Positions 1-8,285 of a stretch of 64,000 nucleotides of DNA are shown one piece after another. The position numbers were made by a program, and so were the translations under genes. Below the pieces are notes generated by a model. It had not been told where the DNA came from, ran no database searches, and worked only from the letters and a program-made list of their open reading frames with translations. The stretch's first letter is position 1. Each line of letters opens with the position of its first letter. The DNA is taken from positions 26,044 to 90,043 of the forward strand of contig NZ_GG729936.1 in assembly GCF_000160135.1 (NCBI RefSeq), read 5' to 3'. The DNA is from Oribacterium sp. oral taxon 078 str. F0262 (GTDB lineage: Bacteria; Bacillota; Clostridia; Lachnospirales; Lachnospiraceae).

Positions 1-918
1 CCGAAGCAGTCTCCGGAAGACATAGCCCCGTCCCTCATTGGAGGGCAGGATCCCGTCGGAGGCCATGAAGGTACAGCTCTTCACATGGTCCGCGATGATG
101 CGGAAGGAGACATCCTTTTCCGGATCCTCCTCGTAGCGGCAGTGCGCGAGCGCTCCGATCTCCTCCATCATCGCCCGGTTCGTATCGACATCAAAGAGGG
201 AGAGCACGTCCTGACAGACGACCGCAAGCCGCTCCAGTCCCATGCCCGTATCGATGTTTTTATGCTCAAGCTCGGTATAGACGCCGTGTCCGTCATTATT
301 GAACTGAGAAAAGACGATGTTCCAGACCTCCATAAAGCGGTCTCCCTCGCCTCCCATGACATCCTCCGGTCCCGTGCCGTATTTTTCCCCGCGGTCATAG
401 TAGATCTCCGAGCAGGGGCCGCAGGGGCCCGCTCCGTGCTCCCAGAAATTATCCTCTTTTCCGAAGCGGTAGATGCGCTCCGGGGCGATGCCGATCTCCT
501 CCTTCCAGATCCGGAAGGCCTCGTCGTCATCCAGATAGACGGAGGGATAGAGCCGGTCCGCCGGTATCCCCACCCTCTCCGTCAGAAACTCCCAGGCCCA
601 GTGAATCGCTTCCTCCTTAAAGTAATCTCCAAAGGAGAAATTGCCCAGCATCTCAAAGAAGGTGCCGTGCCTCGCGGTTTTCCCGATATTCTCGATATCC
701 CCTGTGCGGATGCATTTCTGACAGGTAGTGACCCGCTTCCTGGGCGGGATCTCCTGCCCCGTGAAGTAGGGCTTCAGGGGGGCCATGCCGGAATTGATCA
801 GAAGGAGGCTTTTATCATTGTGGGGGACCAGAGAAAAGCTCTTCATCCTGAGGTGCTGCTTCTCCTCAAAAAATTCAAGAAACATCCGCCTCAGCTCATT
901 GACGCCGTATTTTTGCAT
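1..918 (-). CDS. alaS: Alanyl-tRNA synthetase, N-terminal part (cut by window edge)
   Basis: Charges tRNA-Ala with alanine in the cytoplasm. The 306 visible codons begin [17 protein letters not shown] and continue with the class II aminoacylation core: the motif [19 protein letters not shown], then [19 protein letters not shown], and [13 protein letters not shown] near the window edge. All are diagnostic of AlaRS. The C-terminal editing and oligomerisation domains lie beyond base 1. The ATG at 918 is preceded by a GGAAAGGAAG ribosome-binding site. The reading frame is open to the edge, so this is truncation by the window and not a pseudogene. A good promoter lies 36 bases upstream, and I saw no T-box leader in the short 5' region. 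Confidence 0.97.
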   Translation of the reverse strand, partial: MQKYGVNELRRMFLEFFEEKQHLRMKSFSLVPHNDKSLLLINSGMAPLKPYFTGQEIPPRKRVTTCQKCIRTGDIENIGKTARHGTFFEMLGNFSFGDYFKEEAIHWAWEFLTERVGIPADRLYPSVYLDDDEAFRIWKEEIGIAPERIYRFGKEDNFWEHGAGPCGPCSEIYYDRGEKYGTGPEDVMGGEGDRFMEVWNIVFSQFNNDGHGVYTELEHKNIDTGMGLERLAVVCQDVLSLFDVDTNRAMMEEIGALAHCRYEEDPEKDVSFRIIADHVKSCTFMASDGILPSNEGRGYVFRRLLR

Positions 919-953
919 TTCCCAATCTTCCTTTCCATAGACATTCCATGGGG

Positions 954-982
954 ATTATACTTTTCCGGGAGATCCTGCGCAA
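954..982 (-). promoter_or_regulatory. Sigma-A promoter of alaS
   Basis: On the minus strand a TTGCGC -35 (977-982) and a perfect TATAAT -10 (954-959) are separated by 17 bases. They lie between the stop of the preceding membrane-protein gene and the alaS ATG, so alaS can be transcribed on its own. Confidence 0.7.
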
Positions 983-985
983 GCC

Positions 986-1531
986 CTAGTCTGAAAGCTT
1001 GTCCAAAATCTCATAGCAGCGCTCCCGCGTGAGCTCCGTGTACTTCTTCAGGTAGTCGATATTCTCGGTGCTCCCGCTCTTTTTCTCGCTGAGCTCCTTC
1101 TTTGCATCCTGCGCGCGCTCGAGGAGGAAGCGGCTCTGCTCGATCTGGAAGTCCTCCCTCTCCTTGCCGTAGAGCTCTCCGGAGACATCGGAGGCAATCT
1201 GCCGCATCTTGGCGTCCCAGATTTCGGAGATCCTCTGCCTCCTCTCCCGGAGGGATGTCCCTCCCTTTTGGGAGAGAAGCTCCTCCGTCTCCCGATCCAG
1301 CTCAAAGAGCTCCCGCTGAAAGCGCTTCTTCGGGCTCTCGCGGGGATCGGACTCCCTCGTCTCCTCCCCCGAAAGCATCAGCGGTGCCGTCCCCTCCTCG
1401 CCCTGCCTCCCCTGTGCCCCTCTCTCGTCGTAGCGGCGGAGCTGCTCTCTGAGATAAAGGCGGAAGAAAAGACTCGACAGCACGCAGAATATCATTAAAA
1501 GCACGATTCCGACCGCCGCTTTCCTGTTCAA
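986..1531 (-). CDS. Hypothetical membrane-anchored, charged helical protein
   Basis: I do not recognise this 181-residue protein. Residues 7-26 form a single hydrophobic segment after a short basic N-terminus (MNRKAAVG), which suggests a signal anchor with the rest outside the membrane. The remainder is rich in Glu, Arg, Lys and Gln with long uninterrupted helical stretches (for example around residues 65-140), likely coiled coil. There are no cysteines in the exported part and no catalytic motif. The start is a TTG at 1531 preceded by GGGAGG; no in-frame ATG fits the hydrophobic start. It begins 55 bases after livF and is followed by the alaS promoter, so it may be a read-through member of the liv transcript or have its own weak promoter. 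Confidence 0.65.
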   Translation of the reverse strand: MNRKAAVGIVLLMIFCVLSSLFFRLYLREQLRRYDERGAQGRQGEEGTAPLMLSGEETRESDPRESPKKRFQRELFELDRETEELLSQKGGTSLRERRQRISEIWDAKMRQIASDVSGELYGKEREDFQIEQSRFLLERAQDAKKELSEKKSGSTENIDYLKKYTELTRERCYEILDKLSD

Positions 1532-1586
1532 GCATCCTCCCTTCCGCTCCCCGGGAAAAGCATCCGAAAAAACGATCCGGAAAAAC

Positions 1587-2300
1587 TCACTCCGAGAGAT
1601 AAGCTGCCTTTACCCTCTCATCCCGGAGAAGCTCCGACGCCTTCCCCTCGATCGTGATCCTCCCCGTCTCGAGCACATAGGCGCGGTCTGCGATCGAGAG
1701 CGCCTTTGCGGCATTTTGCTCGACGAGAAGCACCGTCACCCCGGAAGCGTGGATCTTCTCTATGATCGAAAAGATCTCATTGACATAGATCGGGGAAAGG
1801 CCCATCGAGGGCTCATCCATAACGAGCATCTCCGGCTTTGACATGAGTGCCCTTCCCATCGCGAGCATCTGCTGCTCCCCGCCGGAGAGCGTCCCCGCCA
1901 TCTGCTGCTTTCGCTCGAGAAGCCTCGGAAAATGCTGATAGATCATCGAAAGACTCTCCTCGATCTCGGATTTCTTCTTCCTTGTATAGGCGCCAAGCAT
2001 CAGATTCTGATAGACGCTGAGGCTCGAAAAGACGCGCCTCCCCTCGGGGACGTGGGCAAGTCCCTGCCGAACGAGCGTATAGCCCGGGGCCCTCGTGATC
2101 TCCTTTCCCTTGTAGAGCACCCTTCCTCCCCGGGACGGGATCAGTCCCGTAATGGTCTGAAGCGTGCTCGTCTTTCCCGCGCCGTTTGCGCCGATCAGGC
2201 TGACGATCTCGCCCCTGTTCACATGGAAGGAAATCCCCTTCAGCGCCTGAATCACGCCGTAGCAAAGCTCCAGATTCTCCACCTCCAAAATCGCGCTCAT
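1587..2300 (-). CDS. livF: Branched-chain amino acid ABC transporter, ATP-binding protein LivF
   Basis: One of two ATPases that power uptake of leucine, isoleucine and valine (or related amino acids) through the LivHM channel. Its 237 residues match the usual LivF length. Walker A GANGAGKTS lies near residues 37-45, the signature LSGGEQQM near 137, and Walker B LVMDEPSMGLSP near 155. The ATG at 2300 follows a strong GAAGGAGGAGAG ribosome-binding site, so I prefer it to the in-frame TTG seven codons upstream. The ribosome-binding site overlaps the end of livG, indicating translational coupling. It is the last gene of the binding protein-livH-livM-livG-livF order. Confidence 0.96.
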   Translation of the reverse strand: MSAILEVENLELCYGVIQALKGISFHVNRGEIVSLIGANGAGKTSTLQTITGLIPSRGGRVLYKGKEITRAPGYTLVRQGLAHVPEGRRVFSSLSVYQNLMLGAYTRKKKSEIEESLSMIYQHFPRLLERKQQMAGTLSGGEQQMLAMGRALMSKPEMLVMDEPSMGLSPIYVNEIFSIIEKIHASGVTVLLVEQNAAKALSIADRAYVLETGRITIEGKASELLRDERVKAAYLSE

Positions 2301-2310
2301 CTCTCCTCCT

Positions 2311-3069
2311 TCATTCCCCAAGATATGCCTTCACAACCTCGGGGTCGTGGAGAACCTCCGCGGTCTCTCCCTGCTTCAGAACCTGCCCGAAATTCAGGAC
2401 GGTCAGACGGTCGCAGATGCCGCTCACGAGCTTCATGTCGTGCTCGATCAAAAGGATGGTCATGTCGAAGCGGTCCCGCACGAGACGGATCGTCCCCATA
2501 AGCTCCTCCGTCTCATTGGGATTCATGCCCGCGGCGGGCTCATCCAGAAGCAGAAGCTTCGGCCCCGTCGCAAGCGCCCTTGCGATCTCGAGCTTTCTCT
2601 GCTTCCCGTAGGGGAGATTTCCCGCACGGCAGTCCGAAACCTCCGAGAGCTCAAAGACGGAGAGAAGCTCCTCCGCTCTTTTGTCCATCTCCTTCTCCTG
2701 CCTGAAGTAGCGCGGCGTATGAAGAACAGCGTCCAGGAGGGAATAGGGAAAATGATGGTAAAAGCCCGCCTTGACATTATCGAGCACGCTGAGCTGATGG
2801 AAGAGCCGGATATTCTGGAAGGTCCTCGCGATGCCCCTTTGATTGATCTCGACACAGCTCTTTCCGGCGATGTTCTCGCCGTCCAGGAGGATTCTGCCGC
2901 TCTCCGGACGGTAGACACCGGTCAGAAGGTTGAAAATCGTGGTTTTCCCCGCGCCGTTTGGCCCGATCAGGCCATAGAGCTCCCTTTTCTCGATCTCGAT
3001 ATGAAAATCATCCACGGCCTTCAGTCCCCCGAAGGAGATGCCGAGCGCCTCTGCCTTTAAAACCGCCAT
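2311..3069 (-). CDS. livG: Branched-chain amino acid ABC transporter, ATP-binding protein LivG
   Basis: This is the second ATPase of the HAAT-type transporter, 252 residues. Walker A GPNGAGKTT is near residues 37-45. The family-typical signature variant LPYGKQRKLEIARAL replaces the classical LSGGQ and is the usual LivG form. Walker B LLLLDEPAAGMNP follows. The ATG at 3069 lies one base after the livM stop and the ribosome-binding site is inside the livM 3' end, which is tight operon coupling. Substrate specificity is set by the binding protein rather than by this subunit. Confidence 0.96.
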   Translation of the reverse strand: MAVLKAEALGISFGGLKAVDDFHIEIEKRELYGLIGPNGAGKTTIFNLLTGVYRPESGRILLDGENIAGKSCVEINQRGIARTFQNIRLFHQLSVLDNVKAGFYHHFPYSLLDAVLHTPRYFRQEKEMDKRAEELLSVFELSEVSDCRAGNLPYGKQRKLEIARALATGPKLLLLDEPAAGMNPNETEELMGTIRLVRDRFDMTILLIEHDMKLVSGICDRLTVLNFGQVLKQGETAEVLHDPEVVKAYLGE

Positions 3070-3070
3070 A

Positions 3071-4147
3071 TCAGGAGACCTCCCTTCCGTCCTTCCCCCT
3101 CCCGCGAAGCCGGAGAAGAAGCTCCCTCCGGAAGGAAAGAAAGCTTGGAGAAGAGGTGAAAAGCATCATGAGAATCAGGACAACCGCATAGATCAGCATG
3201 CGGTAGTCGTTCAGGGAGCGGAGGAGCTCCGGAAGCAGGGTCAGGAGCACGGCGGCAATGACAGAGCCCCGCATGTTTCCGATCCCGCCGAGGACCACAA
3301 AGACGAGAATCATGATGGACTGATTGTAGCCGAAGTTCTTCGGAAGAGCCTGCAGGGAGCTCAGATTATGGGCATAGAGCACCCCCGCCGCGCCGGCGAT
3401 AGCCGCGGAAATCGTGAAGGCAAGAAGCTTAAGCCGCGCGGCATCGAGACCGATGGATTCCGCGGCGATTCGATTGTCCCGGACCGCCGCAATGGCCCGG
3501 CCGGTCCTGGAATTCATGAGCCGGAGCACAAGAAAAAGCGAGAGGAGGAGCAGGATGATCCCGACCGTAAAATTCGAAAGCTTCGGGGTCCCGGTGATCC
3601 CCTGCGCTCCCTTAATGATGATCCTCCCGCCGCCTGCAAGCTTAAGCGCAGCTCCATCCTTCAGGGAAAAGTGTGCCCCCCTCTCGTCCACGCCGAAGTA
3701 GAGGGCATTGATCAGGTTTTTGATGATCTCCCCGAAGGCGAGCGTCACGATCGCGAGGTAGTCTCCCTTCAGGCGGAGCACCGGGATTCCGATCAGAAAA
3801 CCGAATACCGCCGCAGAAAGCGCGCCGATCACGATCGCAAGGAAAAGGCAGAGCCCGTTTGGAAGCCCCTGTCCCTTCATCAGCATCGAAAAGCTCGCCG
3901 AGCTGAAGGCCCCGATGCACATGAAGCCCGCGTGCCCGAGGGAGAGCTCCCCGGAGATCCCGACCACAAGATTCAGGCTCAGCGCCATGATGGAATAGAT
4001 GCAAAGGGGCACCAAAAGTCCCTTAAAGAGGGAGCCCGCCGCGCCGCTTCTCAAAAAAAGCTCCGCCGCGAGATAGGCAGCGAGAATCATGGCATAGCTC
4101 GCCATATCGCTCTGAAAGATCTTTTTTCTTCGACCGTTTCCGTTCAT
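3071..4147 (-). CDS. livM: Branched-chain amino acid ABC transporter permease LivM
   Basis: Permease subunit of 358 residues with about nine to ten hydrophobic segments. After a short basic cytoplasmic N-terminus come the conserved NLVVGISGELSLGHAGFM and, mid-protein, GDYLAIVTLAFGEIIKNLI, the coupling-helix region that contacts LivG and LivF. A late GGIGNMRGSVIAA segment is also typical. The ATG at 4147 has a modest GTAGGG ribosome-binding site. It lies 9 bases after the livH stop, so it is co-transcribed. Confidence 0.95.
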   Translation of the reverse strand: MNGNGRRKKIFQSDMASYAMILAAYLAAELFLRSGAAGSLFKGLLVPLCIYSIMALSLNLVVGISGELSLGHAGFMCIGAFSSASFSMLMKGQGLPNGLCLFLAIVIGALSAAVFGFLIGIPVLRLKGDYLAIVTLAFGEIIKNLINALYFGVDERGAHFSLKDGAALKLAGGGRIIIKGAQGITGTPKLSNFTVGIILLLLSLFLVLRLMNSRTGRAIAAVRDNRIAAESIGLDAARLKLLAFTISAAIAGAAGVLYAHNLSSLQALPKNFGYNQSIMILVFVVLGGIGNMRGSVIAAVLLTLLPELLRSLNDYRMLIYAVVLILMMLFTSSPSFLSFRRELLLRLRGRGKDGREVS

Positions 4148-4156
4148 CGCTGCACC

Positions 4157-5041
4157 CTACACCTTCTCCGTGATCTTCTTCCCCAGGATTCCGCTGGGCT
4201 TCACAAGAAGCACCAGGATGAGGACGGAAAACACAATCGCATCGGAAAGCTTGGAGGAAATATAGGCCTTCGAGAGATTCTCCAAAATCCCCAGAATCAC
4301 TCCACCGAGAAAGGCCCCGGGTATGGAACCGATCCCCCCCAGCACCGCGGCGACAAAGGCCTTGATTCCGGGCATCGCCCCTGTCGTCGGTGTCAGGCTG
4401 GGATAGGCGGAGCAAAGGAGGATGCCCGCCACTGCGGCGAGGGCCGAGCCGATCGCAAAGGTCATCGCGATCGTCGCATTGACATTGACGCCCATGAGCG
4501 TGGCTGCCCCCTTGTCCTCGGAGACCGCGAGCATCGCCTGTCCCGCCTTCGTGCGGTGGACAAAGAGGAGAAGTCCCGCCGCGACGATAAGTCCCGTCAG
4601 TATCGTCGCTATGGTCTCTCCCGGAATCGTGAGCGCGCCTCCGGCAAGATGCAGAGGCTTAATCGGGATAAAAGACTGGAAGCTCTTCGGATTCGCGCCA
4701 AAGATAAGGAGGGCGAGATTTTGCAGGAGGTAGGAGACGCCGATCGCCGTGATCAAAACGGCGAGAGAATTCGCCCCGCGAAGCGGCTTATAGGCGATCC
4801 GCTCCGTCAGAATACCCGTGAGCGTACAGACGATGACGGCGAGAAGCGCCGAGGCCGGAATCGGAAGGCCGAGGCTGTTGAACGCGATAAACGCTGTATA
4901 GGCTCCCAGCATAAGGATGTCGCCGTGCGCAAAATTCAGCATCTTCGCGATGCCGTACACCATCGTATAGCCGAGTGCGATGATGGCATAGACCGCTCCC
5001 AGGCTGATGCCGTTCAGCAAATAAGAAAAAAAACTCATCAT
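4157..5041 (-). CDS. livH: Branched-chain amino acid ABC transporter permease LivH
   Basis: Second permease subunit, 294 residues, mostly membrane-spanning. It shows the LivH hallmarks LGYTMVYGIAKMLNFAHGD near the N-terminus and a GGIGSIPGAFLGGVILG segment near the C-terminus. The ORF is open 24 codons further upstream, but the start at 5041 (tandem ATG ATG) follows a strong GGAGGGGGA ribosome-binding site, and the upstream extension would run into the hairpin that separates livH from the binding protein gene. I therefore place the start at 5041. Confidence 0.95.
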   Translation of the reverse strand: MMSFFSYLLNGISLGAVYAIIALGYTMVYGIAKMLNFAHGDILMLGAYTAFIAFNSLGLPIPASALLAVIVCTLTGILTERIAYKPLRGANSLAVLITAIGVSYLLQNLALLIFGANPKSFQSFIPIKPLHLAGGALTIPGETIATILTGLIVAAGLLLFVHRTKAGQAMLAVSEDKGAATLMGVNVNATIAMTFAIGSALAAVAGILLCSAYPSLTPTTGAMPGIKAFVAAVLGGIGSIPGAFLGGVILGILENLSKAYISSKLSDAIVFSVLILVLLVKPSGILGKKITEKV

Positions 5042-5096
5042 GGATACGTCCCCCTCCGATGCACTCTGCCGCGCCCCCGGAGCGGGGCAGAGTCTG

Positions 5097-5127
5097 AAAA
5101 AAAGGGCAGCCACTTAGCAGCCCTTTT
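5097..5127 (-). terminator. Intercistronic terminator between the binding-protein gene and livH
   Basis: An AAAAGGGC/GCCCTTTT stem (5100-5107 with 5120-5127), extended by an inner GC/GC pair, is followed on the transcribed minus strand by a run of seven T. It lies 37 bases downstream of the binding-protein stop and 56 bases before the livH start. It probably acts as a partial terminator that lets the binding protein be made in excess of the membrane subunits. Confidence 0.8.
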
Positions 5128-5163
5128 CTCCCTTTTCATAAATCCGCAAAAACTATGCCTTTT

Positions 5164-6345
5164 TTATTCCGCAGAGACATAGCTTCCGTTTTCGACCCGC
5201 ACAGCCTTCGGCTCCTTATCCACATCCCCCTCCGCGCTCCAGCGCATTCCGGATCCCGTGAGCCCGTCGAGCTGGATCTCCGTCATCCCCTTCTCCAGCC
5301 CGTCGCCGATCTCGGAGACAGACAGGGAGGGCTTTAAATCCTCCTTCTCCGCCGCCGCCTTGATGGCATAGACCGCGTCATAGGCGTCTGCCGCAAACTG
5401 AATCGGCGTATCTCCGTACTGCGCCTCATAGCTTTTTACGAAATTCTTTGTCCGCTCATCCTCCGCGTCCGCCGAATACGGAGTGAGGAGCATCAGTCCC
5501 TCCGCGAGGGAGCTGTCAAAATTCTCGACATCCAGAAGTCCGTCCATCCCGTCGCAGCCGAAGAAAATCGGCTTGTAGCCCATGGTATTCGCCTGCTTCA
5601 GCACGAGAGCCGCCTCGGTATAGTAGAAGGGCAGGAAGACGAGATCCGCACCGGCATCCCTCAATTTCTGGAGCTGCGTGGAAAAATCCTTGTTGGAGTC
5701 CGCCGTGAACTGCTGATCCTCCGTGAGCTCTATTCCCTGCTTTTTGGCCTCCTCCACAAAGGCATCGCGGATGCCGGAGGAGTAGACATCAGAGGAATCA
5801 TAGAGGACGCCGACCTTCTTCCCCAGCTTATGCTCTCCGATATACTGTGCGGACTTCGTGCCCTGCGCCGGATCCGAAAAGCAAACCCGGAAGACATTCT
5901 TCGGCGCCGTGCATTCCACCGCGGAACCGGTCGGAGTCAGAACAAAGAGATTATCGGCCTCCGCCTCGCTGCCGACCGCGATCGTGGGGGCAGAAGTCGT
6001 CGGTCCCACCAGGACCTGCATGCCCCAGTCCTTTAAGCTGTTGAAAGCATTGACCGCCTTCTCCTGATCATGCTCATCATCGGCCTTCTTGAATTCAATC
6101 TGATAGCCGTTGATCCCGCCCTTTTCATTGATTTCCTTCACCGCGAGCTCCGCGCCGTTTGCAACGGCATTGCCGTAGACGGCCGCCCCGCCGCTGAGAG
6201 GTCCCTCTGCACCGATCTTCCACTTCGCGCTTCCGCCCGCCGCCTTCTCCGAAGCTGTGCTCTCGGACTTTGCGCCGGAAGAAGCGCAGGCCGTGAGCGA
6301 CAGAAGCATCGCCGCCGCAAGAAGCATACTGCTCTGCTTTTTCAT
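5164..6345 (-). CDS. livJ: Branched-chain amino acid ABC transporter, lipoprotein substrate-binding protein
   Basis: Extracellular receptor of the HAAT transporter (type I periplasmic-binding fold), about 393 residues. The N-terminus MKKQSSMLLAAAMLLSLTAC is a lipoprotein signal with the lipobox LTAC; cleavage would anchor the protein by a lipidated cysteine. A Ser/Ala-rich linker leads into WKIGAEGPLSGGAAVYG, the usual first strand of LivJ/LivK proteins, and later LVGPTTSAPTIAV and LTPTGSA line the ligand cleft. The ATG at 6345 follows AGCGGAGGGATAG; the in-frame codon ten residues upstream lacks a comparable site. It is the first gene of the liv operon under a consensus promoter. The exact amino acid bound cannot be read from sequence. 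Confidence 0.95.
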   Translation of the reverse strand: MKKQSSMLLAAAMLLSLTACASSGAKSESTASEKAAGGSAKWKIGAEGPLSGGAAVYGNAVANGAELAVKEINEKGGINGYQIEFKKADDEHDQEKAVNAFNSLKDWGMQVLVGPTTSAPTIAVGSEAEADNLFVLTPTGSAVECTAPKNVFRVCFSDPAQGTKSAQYIGEHKLGKKVGVLYDSSDVYSSGIRDAFVEEAKKQGIELTEDQQFTADSNKDFSTQLQKLRDAGADLVFLPFYYTEAALVLKQANTMGYKPIFFGCDGMDGLLDVENFDSSLAEGLMLLTPYSADAEDERTKNFVKSYEAQYGDTPIQFAADAYDAVYAIKAAAEKEDLKPSLSVSEIGDGLEKGMTEIQLDGLTGSGMRWSAEGDVDKEPKAVRVENGSYVSAE

Positions 6346-6438
6346 ACTCTCTATCCCTCCGCTTATCTCCCGCATCCCTCCCCGGGATGCCGCTTCTTCG
6401 CCGGGGCGTAAAGAGCCGCCCCGCTTAAGTCTTAAGGT

Positions 6439-6466
6439 ATTATAACAAAGCGGCGGGCCCTGTCAA
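6439..6466 (-). promoter_or_regulatory. Consensus sigma-A promoter of the liv operon
   Basis: Perfect TTGACA (6461-6466) and TATAAT (6439-6444) hexamers are separated by 16 bases on the minus strand, 93 bases before the binding-protein ATG. The surrounding region is AT-rich upstream. No operator or leader structure was obvious. Confidence 0.9.
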
Positions 6467-6577
6467 TTCTTTTTATAACCAAATATGAATTTATATTGAA
6501 TATATATAACTTTCAGGAATATCAGCTATTTTTCGGAGCCTCGTCCATCGTCGAAAAAAGGCGAAGACCAAGCTTTC

Positions 6578-7603
6578 CTATATACTGTCCTCCAGGCGGA
6601 TCGAATAGGAGACACCATGGCTCTCTGCCCGGCGGTCCCGGAGCATGAGCTCGCGGACGGCGAGCTTTGGGGCCTTCCCCTGGAATAAAACCGCGTTGAC
6701 CTCCCCGACGATGGGAAGCCTGACTTCATATTTCTTCCCCAGCTCCTCCCCCGCCCTCGCGGCGTAAACTCCCTCCACGACCTGTCCGACCTCCCGCATG
6801 GCCTCCTCGGCGGAGGCCCCCCTTCCGATCAGGATGCCGGCCCTTCGGTTCCTGGAATGCATGGAAGCGCAGGTGACGATGAGATCCCCGATGCCGGAGA
6901 GCCCCGCAAAGGTCTCCAGCTTACAGCCCATCCTGACGCCGAGACGGGCGATCTCCGCAATTCCCCTTGTGATGAGAGCGGCCTTCGTATTATCGCCGTA
7001 GCCAAGTCCGTCCGCGATGCCCGCGGCGAGAGCTATGACATTCTTCAGTGCGGCCCCGATCTCGATGCCCAGCATGTCGGAGTTCAGGTAGACGCGGAAG
7101 CTTTCATTCATAAAGGCATCCTGTATCCTCTTTGCGCTCTCCTCGGAATGGGCGCCGACGACGATGGTGGTCGGAAGAAAACGGGAGACCTCCTCCGCGT
7201 GAGAGGGGCCGGAGAGCACCGCCGCATCCGCCGCGGGAATCTCGCTCTCGACGACCTCCGTCATGGTGAGAAGCGTCCCCTCCTCGATCCCCTTCGAGGC
7301 GACGACGATGAGCTGCCCCTCCCTCACGAAGGGGGCCATGGCCTTCGAGAGAGAGCGCACGGCGATGGAGGGGACTGCGAGAAGCAGAAGCTCATTCTCC
7401 GTAACCGCCTCCCTGAGATCCGTTCCCGGGCGGATCTCCTCCGGGAGTATGACCCCCGGCAGATTCCTGTGGCGCCGCAGACTCCGAAGGGACTCCGCCT
7501 CTGAAATAGAGCGTGTCCAGAGCGTGATTTCATGATGATTCCGGGACAGATTGACGGCGAGGGCGGTCCCCCAGGTTCCGGCTCCGATTACCGCGATCTT
7601 CAT
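6578..7603 (-). CDS. gpsA: Glycerol-3-phosphate dehydrogenase [NAD(P)+]
   Basis: Reduces dihydroxyacetone phosphate to sn-glycerol-3-phosphate, the backbone for phospholipids. It has 341 residues, the normal length. The Rossmann motif GAGTWGTALA is at residues 7-16. The catalytic lysine region GAALKNVIALAAGIADGLG and the substrate-binding NTKAALITRG follow near the middle. The start at 7603 is chosen because AAGGAGGAGAGC directly precedes it; the upstream in-frame codon would put the ribosome-binding site inside the gene. It lies 25 bases downstream of plsY, whose product uses the same metabolite, so the pair supplies and consumes glycerol-3-phosphate. Confidence 0.97.
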   Translation of the reverse strand: MKIAVIGAGTWGTALAVNLSRNHHEITLWTRSISEAESLRSLRRHRNLPGVILPEEIRPGTDLREAVTENELLLLAVPSIAVRSLSKAMAPFVREGQLIVVASKGIEEGTLLTMTEVVESEIPAADAAVLSGPSHAEEVSRFLPTTIVVGAHSEESAKRIQDAFMNESFRVYLNSDMLGIEIGAALKNVIALAAGIADGLGYGDNTKAALITRGIAEIARLGVRMGCKLETFAGLSGIGDLIVTCASMHSRNRRAGILIGRGASAEEAMREVGQVVEGVYAARAGEELGKKYEVRLPIVGEVNAVLFQGKAPKLAVRELMLRDRRAESHGVSYSIRLEDSI

Positions 7604-7628
7604 GCTCTCCTCCTTCAAAATATCCTCT

Positions 7629-8285
7629 TTATCCGTCCTGTTTTTTCTTTTCTCCGATCTTGTTTTCCGTGCCGTTTAAAAGCCTTCCTATATTGGAGCG
7701 ATGCTGGAAGACGCAGAGGCCCGATATCAGAAAGCTGAGGATGCAGCATTCCCTATAGATCGCGGAACTCATGGGGAGAAAGCCTGTCTTCCCAAAGAAA
7801 AGCACAGAAAGGAAGAAGCAGGAGGCCGCGATCATGGAGCCAAGGCTCACATAATGCGTGAGCATCACGATCAGGATAAAAAGGGCGAGCAAAAGGAGCG
7901 CGAGCCTCCAGTCAAAGGCGAGAAGCAGCGCCCCCGTGCAGGCGACTCCCTTCCCCCCCTTGATCCCGGGGAGCAGCGGATAGTTGTGCCCCAGCACCGC
8001 TCCAATCCCCGCAAAGAGGGTGATGAGGCTCTGCATATCCTCCGTCTCCGGCTTCCAGTAAAGACTCAGGAAAAAAATCGGAAGGACCGTCTTCGCGATA
8101 TCCATGAGCAGTACCGTCGCCCCGGCCTTCTTCCCGAGTGTGCGGAGAACATTGGTGCTGCCGGGATTTCCGGAGCCCGCATGGTAGATGTCGACGCCGT
8201 GGAGCTTCGCGTAGAGATAGCCGCTCGGAAGATTTCCGAAGAGATATCCGACGAGGAGACAGATCAGCATTCTCACAGGGCTCAT
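7629..8285 (-). CDS. plsY: Acyl-phosphate:glycerol-3-phosphate acyltransferase
   Basis: Membrane enzyme that acylates glycerol-3-phosphate using acyl-phosphate, the first step of phosphatidic acid synthesis in Gram-positives. It has 218 residues with about five hydrophobic helices. The three family motifs are visible: GNLPSGYL near the N-terminus, GSGNPGSTNVLRTLG, and GHNYPLLPGIKGGKGVA. The ATG overlaps the der stop by four bases (ATGA), so translation is coupled. Confidence 0.97.
   Translation of the reverse strand: MSPVRMLICLLVGYLFGNLPSGYLYAKLHGVDIYHAGSGNPGSTNVLRTLGKKAGATVLLMDIAKTVLPIFFLSLYWKPETEDMQSLITLFAGIGAVLGHNYPLLPGIKGGKGVACTGALLLAFDWRLALLLLALFILIVMLTHYVSLGSMIAASCFFLSVLFFGKTGFLPMSSAIYRECCILSFLISGLCVFQHRSNIGRLLNGTENKIGEKKKQDG

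Noticed and set aside
3038..5182. A 714-codon plus-strand ORF antisense to livM and livH
   Set aside because: It mirrors real transporter genes with clear motifs; its protein is charged, low-complexity and unlike any family.
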